NCBI RefSeq assembly: GCF_028453695.1
Contig: NC_135777.1
Location: 8,855,714-8,919,713 of the forward strand
Reading direction: 5' to 3'
DNA: 64,000 nucleotides
From: Augochlora pura
Taxonomy: Eukaryota; Arthropoda; Insecta; Hymenoptera; Halictidae
Shown: positions 47,694 through 59,158 of the stretch, in pieces
Layout of the letters: each line of letters opens with the position of its first letter
Numbering within the stretch: position 1 is the stretch's first letter
Program-made: the position numbers and the translations under genes
The notes under the pieces: generated by a model
The model's database searches: none
What the model was told of the DNA's origin: nothing
The model's input: the letters and a program-made list of their open reading frames with translations, nothing else

Positions 47694-49539
47694 ACTAATA
47701 AGGGGCGATTGCCAATCCGAAAATTCAAAATATGCTGAAATTTTGGGATTATGTACTGCATATGTAGATATGTACAGTAGACTACTCCCTTATCCGAGCA
47801 TTTAGTTTTACTATATCCAGTACCTAAGCATTGAATTATTTAGACACATTATCATTTAGTAGAGAAGTTGAATAAAATTTTTACTATCACAAAAATACAC
47901 GTTCAGATAAGAGAGACTTCATTACTGTGGTTAAGTATTTTTTTGCTTGCGTAAATTTACTTTAAGGGTTCATCAAATTTCTATAAATATTGGGCTATTT
48001 TTTACTTTATTGTTATAATTCGCAAACGATACAATATAGAACAAAATTCTCCAAACAAAAGTGATTACTTTTGTTCAAGTCTAATAAAAAGCTAAGAAAA
48101 GATATCGATTATTTTCTTAGGATTTCTTGGAATTATTTAAACAATATATAGATTTCTAAATGACACTAACTAATAGAATAAAATTTGGTATAAGCTTGCG
48201 CAGATATAATTTTCACGAGACAAAGATGTCTACACTCAAAAGTGTCATGATTATGGGAACTGGACATTGTATTTCGAACGATGTTGTTTCGTTACACAAT
48301 TATTAAAACTTTCATCCGAATTTCGTTTGAAGTAATCAAAAGCACCATTCACTCTATGACCCTGAAGTAAGACAACAAAAAAATATTCCTCCTCGATTCC
48401 TCATTTGTCCATATGGTACGTAATTAAAGACTTCCACCATACAATCAACCTAAGTGACTCATTCGACGCGTGTACAGTACACTCATGTATTTATTGAATA
48501 CCTCGGCCACATTATTTCTCGCAAAACAATCTTATAGTCTCAACAGACGTTTCATTTCGTCCCCGACGACAGCACGACTACAGAAAACAACCGCACATTA
48601 AGGACGTTTAATGGAGGTGTTCTATCCATGGGAATGCGAGTCCCATCGAGGACCTCTATGAGCTACAAGCAAAGGCGTGCAAGGGTTGAAGACCGAACAA
48701 AAGACGAAGGAAGAAGAAAATTTCGGCGCACACCTGTAATTTCGTCCTCGGTCATTGACAAACGGTAGAAATACACGGGCGCTAAAACGAAATTATAGAG
48801 GAAGTGGTGACCCAAGGGACTCTCGCTTGCTTATTATTCCGAGAGAAAAGGGGTAGGACACGTCTCGTACACGTGTAAAACGCTTCTCAACGGAAACATT
48901 GAATTTAAGACGCGAGAGAAGGGAAACGTCGGATCACTGTCATTAAAGTCGTGTGTACCGAGAACTCGGCCTAATTTGTATTTAACGTGTTGCCGAATTC
49001 TTTTGAATGCCGTGCGAAAACTACACGACGAATGTGAAAGTGCCTTCTTGTGTTCCACAGTTATTCAAATTTAATATATTATTTTAGATGCACATTTCTG
49101 TAACTGTAGCGTTTTAGTAGATTAATATTTCTGTGGTATTTATAATATTTAATTGACGGCTTAATTAGTTGTACATTTGTCATCGAGTCACTGCATAATT
49201 TTCCTGACATATTGCTTCACAATGTTCACTTCCATTAATGATCAAACTTTTCTAACGAAGTCTTTCGTAGCACGTGATGCAATACAAAATATACAAGGCG
49301 AGAATTCGATTAACCATCAGACCTTTCTGATAAAAATAAGCTTGAACATGCTTAGGATCATTTATAATTCTACTTAGCAATTCCATTTAACCTATTATTC
49401 AAGACATTTACTTCTAAACACGTTTGTTTTTCTGCAAAAGTCCCACGAAACTTGTGAAAATGTTAATTAATTATCGGAAACTAGATAGTCAGATATTTTT
49501 GCTCTGAAGCCATTAGCCCAACATAAAGTTGATGTAACT
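47694..49539. other. No gene seen
   Basis: AT-rich unique DNA to 48540, a modestly GC-rich block to 49040, then AT-rich. No repeats, RNA genes or exons recognised. Confidence 0.5.
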
Positions 49540-49713
49540 CGATCGCGGGTATAATGCATTTATGACAAAAATGAGCAAGCAAAATATAAAACAGGAAAAG
49601 AATATGAAGAAATCAAAAATATTGATATATTCCTTTCAGTTTATTAAAATTTTAAGTATCTACTTTTTAAAAACGATGCGGTATATTTTGATTTTACATA
49701 AGATCCGCAGTCT
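49540..49713. mobile_element. MITE-like element, AGACTGCGG-end family (copy 13)
   Basis: The left end CGATCGCGGGTATAATGCAT is followed by TTATGACAAAAATGAGCAAG. The right end TTTTACATAAGATCCGCAGT followed by CT is one of the best preserved. The interior aligns with copy 1 (73-258) over much of its length, which defines a subfamily of about 175-185 bp. No coding capacity: the frame 49562-49828 begins inside and leaves the element. Confidence 0.7.
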
Positions 49714-50891
49714 AAAAATAACACATCTCGGAACCGAGCATAGTACTTTTCAGGTAGCTGAAGTAGAATACTACAATTTGACTGTAAAATTGTACCACAT
49801 CGAAATGAATAGAAATGGCTGGCAATGAATAAATATAAAAACCAAATTCCACCGGCACATTAAGGCAGCGAGAACGCCGTAAGGAAACAGGGAGCAACAA
49901 TAAATCTGCGAGCATGGGGGGAAGAAGCGCCGCCTCTCGAAGGGACGAAAGGCTTTCTCCTCCCCTCCCTTCGCGGGAATTACTCTAGTTTTCTCCAGGT
50001 GGTTGATCCTTTTATTCTCTCGCCACCTCCCGGCATTTCCCACGATCACGAACGACACTGCGATCAAACGCAGTAAGCAAACACGGGTTTCCTGGCCGCC
50101 TCTCCTCGAGTTCGACTTCCTGCGACATTATAGCGTGCGCATCTCTGTCTCTCTTTTCACTCACACACACACACACACACACACACCACACATACACACA
50201 CACGCACACACCCGACAGATTTCGACAGGGACCAGACAGCGGTGTGCGCACACAGCTGCCACCTTGACCAGGCTCAATGGTTCCACGGGGTGGCCAGTGA
50301 TTCGTGGTAGAACCGGAAGTCAAGTGGAAAAGTGCGTATTAAAGGAGAAAGTCCTACTATTACCGCCGCCCCCTTCTGTATTTCCACGAAACGCGCTTGT
50401 TTTCCCATTACGGTCGGCGAAATAGCAGCTATTTCTTTTGGCAGACCTCTGTCGAGGTGTGCAAAAAGTTTACAAGACTAATTGTCTTGTCTCTTCGCAC
50501 AATGATTCTATTTTATCAATGGAACACCGTGTATATCACCTGACTTTAGAACGATTCTTTGTAAACCCCGTATCAATGTGATACAAAAATGTGACGCGCG
50601 ATAAGTATGGTGAAGTATTACATATCCCTATAAATATTTTTAACAAAATAATAATTTACAAAAGTAATCTTAGAATGAATATTTTTAATTCGTATAGTGC
50701 ATTTGCCAATAATGTTATAAAAACTAAAAGCATGTGCGTTATGCATTATCAGTATTATTCTCACTTTATCTTAAAGCGGTTTAATCAATTCAAAATTGTT
50801 AAGACGATCTACGTTATTGTATGCAATAATTGAATTTTTTCTGAAATCATCAATCAATGAAATAGCGTAACGATTAAAAGATTTAATAAGC
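49714..50891. other. No gene seen; CA microsatellite in GC-rich DNA
   Basis: The GC-rich block at 49860-50470 contains opposite-strand frames at 50003-50425 and 50012-50323 that both cross the CA repeat. AT-rich DNA follows. Confidence 0.5.
50160..50213. repeat. CA microsatellite
   Basis: A (CA)n run with CCA, ATA and GCA interruptions, about 52 bp. Confidence 0.97.
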
Positions 50892-51071
50892 GGAATGCAG
50901 ATTTCTATGCAAAATAGAAACTGTCTGCAATATTTGTAAGATGCAGAGTTTACATAAATCTATCCATGGATACCAAGCAATTGCGACATTACCCGCCATT
51001 AGTATAATTTATTTTCCCTTCAGAAATGAATTTATCTCGCTTCTGCGAATATCCATAAAAAACCGCGTAAG
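50892..51071. mobile_element. MITE-like element, AGACTGCGG-end family (copy 14)
   Basis: The left end GGAATGCAGATTTCTATGCA is followed by AAATAGAAACTGTC, shared with copy 5 at 16882. The right end is ATCCATAAAAAACCGCGTAA followed by G. The 180-bp length equals copies 9 and 12. Confidence 0.6.
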
Positions 51072-51146
51072 AGATTCACTGTAATTTCAATAATCAGGAA
51101 CATAGCAATGCATCCAGTTAGTGTGCTTCCCTGTTACCACATTCAA

Positions 51147-51201
<55 letters not shown>

Positions 51202-53050
51202 CGACTAAAGTCAACAACTGCAGTCAAAGCCGAACCAAATGCGCGAACCCGAGGAGAGTTTCTGCCTGTGAAAATGAACGCTCGGCGCGACTGATTGGTT
51301 ATCGGAGCGCAAAATGTATGCTGTAGGGTGCAATTACTCGGGTAATTACTATCGGCCCGGATCTGGGGAGTACCTGAACACCGAACACCGCGCGGTAAAC
51401 GCTGAGCGGTGCAACGGCGCTGTCCGGAAGCTGTCGCCGCGCGTACGTCCAGTTAGGGGACTAACAAGACGCGTGTAAACGAGTGCGAGGTGTACCGTCC
51501 TCTAACTTGACAAACTCGTAGCAGCACGACGGCGCGCGGTACGCCGTGTTATTAAGTTATCATTAAGCTGACGGGCCCGCACCACCTACTTAATTGACCA
51601 GCGTCTCCTTCATCGTGAATACTTGTCCCGTAGCGAACGAGCCGCACGAAAACGCAACCTCGGGCACGCGCGCAGCCATACGTACACGAGCCAACACCGA
51701 TCGCGACCTGTTCCATGGCCTTAGTGCACTAAACCTGTCCGTGGAGATTAGCTTTAGCCGGTATGCTATAGGAAGCCATTAACGTTTGCTCGCTGACGCT
51801 CGAGACCTGCCGATAAACCAAGGAAAAACTAGGATCGCTGGATTCGCATTAGACTACTTTGCTTCGATATCCATTCAATTGTTTTACCGAACTTTTGAAC
51901 TCTTTGCACTCGAAAGATTTCTCTGATATACCTATTTTACAGCAAATCGTAGCAATTGCGAAAATTGTAATTGTGTTATGCAAAGTCGAATTAGGTGCAA
52001 GTAATACGATCGCGAACGTGAAATGCAATAGTATAGGCTTTGTCTATAATAACACCAAATATTGTGATGTATAAGTATACATCATATAATATAATATCAT
52101 TCTTCTTCATGCTTTTCCATTTTATTTTTCCGGAAAGAGATCAACGGAGAAGATTGAGGGGAAAATACTTTTAGTAGTTTTACAGCGGTTCTTAAGCTAG
52201 CAAATGAAACCGGTTGGAAACAGTTTTATCATTAACTAGAAACCTGTCCTTTCCATCGAATCATACGATTAACCCAACACCTCGGATTTTCATTTTGCAA
52301 ACGATTTCAATTTTCAATTACGGAAATAAAGCTTGTGAAACGATTCATTGTTTTCGCCGTCGTGATATCAGGTTTTATGCTCAAACAGTTAATTAAATCA
52401 ACTGAATCGATTGAAAGACGAGATTTTGTATTCGCAGTGCACAGAGGTGGCGCGGAACAGAAGCCGATCGAGAAACGAATAAAATCGAACGAGGTACATG
52501 AATGTTTGAACCAGTTTGCACGTAACGCTATTACAGTAACAACACCGCAGACCGGAAAAGAGCACGTGTATGATGATACACATCTCGCGGCCGGTGAGGC
52601 GCATAGAAAATTAAGTCTTTGCAACCAGTGAGTAATCGTGCGTGGTAATCAAGATGATTCATCCGATGTGCGTGCAACAAAGATCTATTGAAAATAGAAC
52701 AATCGAAGAATATAATGCAGAAAGAACCGCTACGGTACCGAACGCGCATGGTAACGTTGCACAATGCACGCGGTCTTATGGTCAAGGTTCGAGCCTTCAA
52801 ACTCCACTTACGCAACGCATCCGGTCTCTCGCGAACGCTGTAATTTACATTCCCGAAATTACATTGAATTATGGACTGTGTTTATAGAAAGCATTACGGC
52901 GCGTGTTCGACTCTGGCGAGCTAATGTTTTATATTAAATTACTTGCATTGCGAATCGAAGTGAAAAATAATACTCGCATGATTATTTAGAGGAAAGTTTA
53001 AAATTAGACTAGAAACTTAATTCTTGTCAACGAGTGACGTTAATGAAATT
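51072..53050. other. No gene seen; CT microsatellite in CpG-rich DNA
   Basis: CpG-rich unique DNA at 51200-51860 and 52400-52900 and AT-rich DNA between. The frame 52335-52631 has a hydrophobic amino end, but it starts at GTG and the minus strand is open too, so I do not call it. Confidence 0.5.
51150..51199. repeat. CT microsatellite
   Basis: About 25 perfect CT units. Confidence 0.98.
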
Positions 53051-53141
53051 AGACTGCCACTTTTTATGCCAAAGAAAAATGATTGCCTTATTTAGTCACT
53101 TTAAATATACTGATATAAAAAATGCATAATAGCCGCAGTCT
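53051..53141. mobile_element. Short MITE-like element, AGACTGCGG-end family (copy 15)
   Basis: The left end AGACTGCCACTTTTTATGCC and the right end AAATGCATAATAGCCGCAGT followed by CT are both well preserved. They enclose only 91 bp. It lies 23 bp from the next copy. The flanking 9-mers (AATGAAATT and ATTAATAAT) match only partly. Confidence 0.7.
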
Positions 53142-53155
53142 ATTAATAATATATA

Positions 53156-53378
53156 ATTATTACTAGTCTACAGATATTTACAGCACTTTAAACTACCCTT
53201 TGCATTCCTTGAGTGGGCTACATTTTTGTCGAGAGATCTACAAAATTTATTTTTCCCAATTAAAAGGTTTTTAAAAATTTATATAAATTACACAGGTATT
53301 TATATATTCCTGTCATTCTGTATTTCTCTCGTCACATTCTTGCAGAAAATGTATAGAATCTGTCCACCAATTAGTACT
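53156..53378. mobile_element. MITE-like element with near-perfect 9-bp target duplication (copy 16)
   Basis: The element proper is 53165-53369 (205 bp), between ATTATTACT (53156-53164) and ATTAGTACT (53370-53378), an 8/9 match. The left end is AGTCTACAGATATTTACAGC. The right end GAAAATGTATAGAATCTGTC is recognisable, but its last bases are diverged. With copy 7, this is the second copy supporting 9-bp duplications. Confidence 0.6.
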
Positions 53379-53666
53379 AATTAGGAACAGATTTTTTAAA
53401 ACCAGAAACTTCGATCATGATCTGCAGAGATTCGAGAGCCGACAAAAATAGCACAGAGGACGATTCGAAAATGCGTAAACATCACGAAATCCTACGATCC
53501 GGACCACTGTGCCGAGATGTACGCGGTCGGGGGTGGAGGGAGTTAGGCACGCGGTGATATACGAGGAATCGGACCAGGCTCGAAGGTCCTTAGCCTTAGA
53601 ACACGGTCAAGCCTGCCCCGGCAGGTCTGAGCGCGAGTCGCTGGGTCGTCGTAGATATCTCCAGAG

Positions 53667-53725
53667 GAAGAGGAAGAGGAAGAGGGAGAGGGAGAGAGAG
53701 AGAGAGAGAGGGAGAGAGAGAGACG
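53667..53725. repeat. GGAAGA and GA compound microsatellite
   Basis: GGAAGA hexamers grade into (GA)n with GG interruptions. Confidence 0.93.
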
Positions 53726-53883
53726 TGGTGTACGAGGAGGAGTCGTCGTCTGGAGAAAGATGGTTCGGCAGAAACAGAGAGAAAGCTTCGAAGAGGACGA
53801 CGGAGAAGAAGGCGAGGCAGGAAAGGAAAAAGAGAGGGGCCGGACCGAGGCCCAACGGGGCTCGCGGCGTGTCGGTGGCTGCT

Positions 53884-53914
53884 GCGGCGACGGCGACGGC
53901 GACGGCGACGGCGG
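53884..53914. repeat. GGCGAC hexanucleotide repeat
   Basis: About five tandem GGCGAC units. Confidence 0.9.
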
Positions 53915-54144
53915 CAACCGCCTAAGCGAAGTTAGGTTTCAGTGCAGAACACAAAGGGAACGGACACGGGAAGAGGTACGAGAGGGTGTAGGAGGGCCGG
54001 GGCCGGAGGGGGCCACGGTTAGGGGCGCCATTCGAGGGAGGGCTGTTGAACTTTCAGGGTCACTCCCGCGGGCCCCCGCTATACACGGAGAGACGATCAA
54101 CAGAGTGTAGAACAGAGAGAACGTGCAGGGAAAGGAGCCGGGAG

Positions 54145-54292
54145 AGCGTAGAATAGAGACCGAGAGAGACACAGAGAGACATAGAAGGACCGAGAAACTT
54201 ATAGAGAGACCGAGAGAGACACAGAGAATCCAAGAGAGACATAGAGAGACCGAGAGAGTTGACGAAGAGAGACGAAGAGAGACTGGCTCTGG
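54145..54292. repeat. Purine-rich tandem repeat, about 20-36 bp units
   Basis: GAGACCGAGAGAGACACAGA recurs at about 54157 and 54207, with the variants GAGACATAGAAGGACCGAG and GAGACATAGAGAGACCGAG. Together they make an imperfect higher-order repeat on a GA background. Confidence 0.8.
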
Positions 54293-55398
54293 AAAGAGGT
54301 GAGCAGAGGTAGCGGTAGAACAGAGGAGGAACGGGGAAAGGGGAACCGCCCCGACACGAAAACTCACTCCTAAACCGTCCTTAACGACGCGCCCTCTGGG
54401 CGAACCTGGAACCGACGGACGACCTGCCCGCCCGTCCCCGGACAATTCTTCCTTCTCCGGCCTCTCCTGATGACGGAACAGACGAATCCTGCGAGCTCGA
54501 ATTCCGCGAGGACTCGGCACACTTTTATCTGCTGGACCTCTGCTCTGAGGTACCGTTTACGCGCGATTATGGGGCGCACGGTACCCCAAATGCTTCCTCG
54601 ATCGCGTTTGCCTAATTGTTAGCAAGGGAACAAGATTCGGGTGGAGCAGTTCAAAATTCAATTAGAGATCAGTCTGATATACGCGCAACTAATTGACGGC
54701 TGACTAGAATCAATGTAATTTAGTTTCTATTAACCTTTGGAATACCCGCGCGATAACATGCGGAAGTCACTGATATTGCACCGTATTTTGGAGGATGGTT
54801 AGTTCTATTCCATCTAATTTGATATGTGTTGTTCATGGTTTTCCAAATAGTTTTAATCACAAATCATCTATTTTCTAAAATGCAGTACAATATTGGTGAA
54901 CCTATGCGACATTTTAAGCTATTTAGTATTGTATCTAGCTTGAGTTTTACAACGATTTTTAAATCATTTTTTAGATAATCATAATCAATCAATTTATGGT
55001 AAAATTTTGACAGTGAAATTGAACAGTGAACCCTTTTGAAAAAAATCCAAATGTCAAATATTTATAGAATGGATACAAATACAGTGCTAAGGTTAAAGGG
55101 AAGAGCGAAACCATAGGACCAATTTAGGATTTTCTTTCTCAGATGTAAAAGCTTCTTTGAAATGCGACTCATGACAAGCTTGAATTTGAACATATTAGGA
55201 ATTTCATCTTTACATCTTTACGAATTTCTTCGTTGCGAAATGGACGGTTGTTTTCTTTAACTAAACTTCGTTTTAAAAACTACAAATTTATAAAACTCGG
55301 TAGCATTTTTCTTGTATTAGAATAACAGAAAGCTCTTTACTTAACAAAGTCAAATTTGCTTCCCTCTTATTTTTACAAAATGGACTATGAAAGTAGGA

Positions 55399-55421
55399 AT
55401 TCGCAGGAAGATCCACAATCT
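55399..55421 (-). mobile_element. Lone end of the AGACTGCGG-end family
   Basis: GCAGGAAGATCCACAATCT resembles the inverted end (AAGATCCGCAGTCT) with a few changes and is followed by ACTGATCA. The left partner was not found. Confidence 0.35.
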
Positions 55422-56199
55422 ACTGATCACATTGTGCCTTCCATAGAGAATTGCACGTAAAACCGAGTAACGTATCCCTTTAAAAATAATAATAAGCTAC
55501 GCACGTGTAAACTCAAATGATAGAATTCGAAAATTTCTAGTAGCATTTTGAAAAAAATTCCTAACACTTTCCCAAGGAAAGAACGTTACTCTTTCATCCC
55601 GATATACGGATTCGATTGGATCGGTGGGACGCGACGTTGAGCGACGTCCCAGGCAACTGACACTGTCACAAGACGCATAGAGCCCCCAAAAGCGGTGCAA
55701 CGGCAGCAGATCAACGATGTAGTGCACGAAAGCATATACGGAACCAGTTTTCGGTGCCGAGAAAGGACCGTTCCTCTCTCGTGGACTCGCGAGAGCCCCT
55801 GACGTGAAACGCACACGTGCGCTCGCGCGCCACGCTATACGGTCTCGAAACTGGCGTTCGCAACGATCCGGGGAAGGTAGTGAACTCTCAGGGCCGTCCC
55901 GCGGCTTTGCCAGCCACCGACACCACTTCGGACGGTGTATCGTTTTTTCGGGGAGAGCCGGCTGTGTTTTGAACGATAAACGCACACGGGAGATGGACCC
56001 TGGTGCGCGCAGGTCCATCCTCGTATAACAGTCCTGCGGGTGAAACTGGAAAAGTTGGATTGTCTCACTCGGTTTTGTCTTCTAACTAGTTTCAGCGCAG
56101 CTTACGTGGAGTATTTTTGCAGAGATCGACTTTTTAAGCAGCATGAAATTACAGAAAATTGTGTACTTTTTTTGAGATTGTCGTGAGAGATCAATCTTT

Positions 56200-56625
56200 C
56201 ACGAGTGGACCCTTGAAGGATTTTTGAAGTTGTAGTTTTTTTTAGAGTTGTTTTTGGAATATCTGATTGATTTTATAGGAACCCATTTTTAGAGTACTTG
56301 GTCGATTTGTTGAATACCAAGTAAATTTGTTTAATGCATGAATAGTTTAGACAGTCTTTAAAATATGTAGTAAATTCTTGCAGTACCGAGTAAATTTTAC
56401 TCAATTCAAAAAATTAAACTCACTTAATTTGTATACTATCCAATCAATATTTGGAGTAATTAGTACGTTTTTTGAAATATCTAGTGGAGTATCTCGAGAA
56501 CTGTTTAATAAATCAGTCAATTTTAGAAATATCCCATTAATTGGTGAAGACATCAAATTTTGGATCAGCTGTTGAATGTGTAAGAAGATCAATTTTTGAA
56601 GCAATCAATTTCTCAAATGGTAATC
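56200..56625. repeat. Decayed AT-rich short-period repeat
   Basis: Loosely recurring blocks TTTTTGGAATATCTGATTGA, TTTTTTGAAATATCTAGTGG and TTTTAGAAATATCCCATTAA, and repeated AGTAAATTT with TTGAATACCAAG. No stable period could be fixed, so this is tentative. Confidence 0.45.
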
Positions 56626-56999
56626 TTTTTAACATTAAGCTTACTGAATATTAAAATTGACTGACATGGCTGATACAGTTTTTACTATAGCAGTTACACG
56701 ATTAATGTAATTTATTCGATTAGTTTTCGTGCAAAAATATTTTTACAACTTTTATAATTCAAAGTTGAGCAACGAGTTTTTTGACCGCGATAGATTTGGT
56801 GTTGAACAGCCAATTTTAGAACAGTCGATGCAGCAAAAAGTAAATCTGAGGTCGTTGAAATAGGCCTATTTCTTGAAAGGATTTTCAAAACAGCTCCTCA
56901 CGCGAATAGAATAGATCCTCTCGTTCTTATAATCGAGTCTCTCTCTACCATAGATTCACAGATGGTGGAGACCGTGCCTAGACGTTAGGTAGAATCAAG

Positions 57000-57068
57000 G
57001 GTCTTAGAAAGAGAAAAAGAGAGAATAAGAGAGGGGGAGACAGGGAGGGAAAGAGAAAAAAAAGAATA
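57000..57068. repeat. Purine-rich tract
   Basis: Imperfect GAGAAAAAGAGAGAATAAGA-type sequence. Confidence 0.75.
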
Positions 57069-58114
57069 GAAACGAGAATGAAGGTGCACAAACGAGAGAC
57101 GCATCCGAGCCGACAAGGTGTGCACCGCCTCTTGATCGAGCAGGATGGCAGGCCGGGAAACTAACTGTAGTTGGTGACTAACTTCAAACAGGATTCCACG
57201 AACATGCCGGAAATCGTTAACTCGCGGAGCCATACCGCGTACTTATGAACATTTGGATTAGGCTGAGACTCGTGAATTTTTGTACGCGACCTTCGGACAA
57301 GATGTGCTGAATAATTTCGAACGAATAGATTAAACTGCTCTAAAAATGTTTCTTAAATTAGATCTTTATTAATGTGCTGTTATATTCTCCGACTAACATC
57401 TACAATATAATAATGACAAAACTGAATTCATCTAGACCAGTTTTCATTATAGAATAACTTTGAATGAAAAAAACTTATTCTGAATTTATTTATAATAAAA
57501 ATTTATTTATATATAAAAGAAACTTCTACTGAATTTATTTAGATTCTCCATCATGTTTACTTCAACCTTCGCTGGACTTAAAAAATCTATTCGAACGATT
57601 CCTATAAAAAAAGTCTTCATAATTTCAACAAATCCAAAATATATAGTGTTGAAAACTAATATTCAAGTGGAGCACAATGGTGTAAAAATTTTGGTAGAAA
57701 CAAGCTCGACTTGCTCCCAAAATGTTCGTAACATCGGCAGCAGCAGAAGAACAGAGTTGTGTTAATCAGGAATTAAACATCAATTAAATATACACGTAAG
57801 GAGGCACCTTGCCCGAAGAAGTCTGATCGATCGCGTTAATTAGGCAGCCCGCACGATTTTTGCACCTCGGGGTCTCCACGAAAGGAGCCACAGGCTGGAA
57901 CAACCCGGTCGCCAGAATTGATTTCCATTTCAGTTGCTGGCTGGCCGTCCTCGTCGTTTAGATTCCGCGCTGCTTCCCGGCCATAAGAAACCGAGACGAA
58001 AACGGCCGGAAGACAGCGTGGTCGGAGAGTGTACACAGAAGAGGAACCTAGGTTCAATGACCCGGTGTCTCTAGTACCTGTATCATCAGGCTCTCCTCTC
58101 CGACGAAGAGAAAG

Positions 58115-58130
58115 AAACACACACACACAG

Positions 58131-58180
<50 letters not shown>
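58115..58180. repeat. CA/GA compound microsatellite
   Basis: A (CA)n run with one AG interruption (58117-58138) switches directly to about 21 perfect GA units (58139-58180). Confidence 0.97.
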
Positions 58181-58181
<1 letters not shown>

Positions 58182-58960
58182 GGCGGGCGGCGTGTACTTC
58201 GTGCCTAACTGTGCGTACGAACACACACGTCCACTTGTGCTCCGGCCTCTCTCCTTTCCGTGGCCGCGTCCACGTATCCCGATACGTGCCGGGAAACTAG
58301 TTTCGCGTGCAAATTACTCCTCCGGGATGTTTCGAGGCGTTTCTATCGCGAAACGAGCCCCGGCCTGTCCCCGGCGTCGCCCATCAGCCGCGACTTTATT
58401 CCATGCACGCGCGCTTTTTATCGTGCATCTCGGGACATATTCTCAACATAGTTGCTTATCTCGGAAACGATTTTACGGCAATGCGTGAACACGCCGGGGA
58501 AATGCGCCATGGAAGCCGGGACCCTTCCCGCTGATGGATGACCCTGATCTTCTACAGAACGCTGGGAAACTCTCGTTCCGCTTCCACCCGGGCTCTGAAA
58601 TTCGTGCACTCGAAGGGACAGCCGAAATATTATCCTGTTTATCTTTCTCGTACCATCTTTCTTACGATTTTTCTGGAGAATTTACGATAACTTCAGAAAA
58701 CGAATTTAGAAAATATGGAATCTAGAAAGCGCAAGAACAAAAGAGCAAAAAGATCGAATTAGATAATGCGATTAAAAAATTTTTAATTGTTTAAGACAAT
58801 ATTGAAATTTTCTGCGATTTTTTAAGTTGATTTTTTTCTAGTATAAAAAGATTTGAAAAATTGTATCAAATATCATTTGCACTTTGAATTAGAAATTTCA
58901 ATAAGCATCTTAAAATTTGTTCATACTATGTTGAAGATTATTAGCTCGAGATAATTGTAA

Positions 58961-59158
58961 GAGTCGCAGAAAAATTTAATGCGAAACGGTTGCTTCAGTC
59001 GATAAATTTAATCTAGCAAGTTAAAAAAAATGTTTATTTTCATGTAGCAAATTAATAATTTCAATCAGTCCAAAATAATGTAACGATATTTTTAAACTGT
59101 TTAAATATTTTTATTATATTATTAATTTTTCGTTGTAAATATATAAAATCCGTAATCT
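58961..59158. mobile_element. MITE-like element, AGACTGCGG-end family (copy 17)
   Basis: The right end GTAAATATATAAAATCCGTA followed by ATCT is clear and matches copy 2 (AAATCCGTAATCT) exactly over its last 13 bases. The left end AGAGTCGCAGAAAAATTTAA is weaker but is followed by TGCGAAACGG. AT-rich, non-coding interior. Confidence 0.5.

Larger units (their letters stand above)
53379..55398. other. No gene seen; low-complexity GC-rich block then AT-rich DNA
   Basis: 53420-54620 is GC-rich with several purine and GC repeats. The frames of 138, 124, 116 and 193 residues overlap on both strands. Their Arg/Glu, Ser/Pro or Ala/Thr runs come from those repeats. 54620-55400 is AT-rich and unique. 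Confidence 0.5.
55422..58960. other. No gene seen; CpG-rich blocks, decayed repeat and compound microsatellite
   Basis: CpG-rich at 55560-56060, AT-rich with a decayed repeat at 56200-56620, GC-richer at 56880-57260 and 57790-58640. The 173-residue minus frame 55497-56018 overlaps a plus frame and another minus frame and is unrecognised. Frames at 58192-58534 are open in all three plus-strand phases. Confidence 0.5.

Noticed and set aside
52335..52631. 98-codon frame with a signal-peptide-like hydrophobic start and dibasic sites, suggestive of a secreted peptide precursor
   Set aside because: The apparent start is GTG, not ATG. The first ATG in frame is after the hydrophobic stretch, and the opposite strand is open over the same interval.
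53939..54520. 193-codon minus-strand frame
   Set aside because: Much of it is Ser/Leu/Val repeats from the GAGA-based tandem repeat at 54145-54292.
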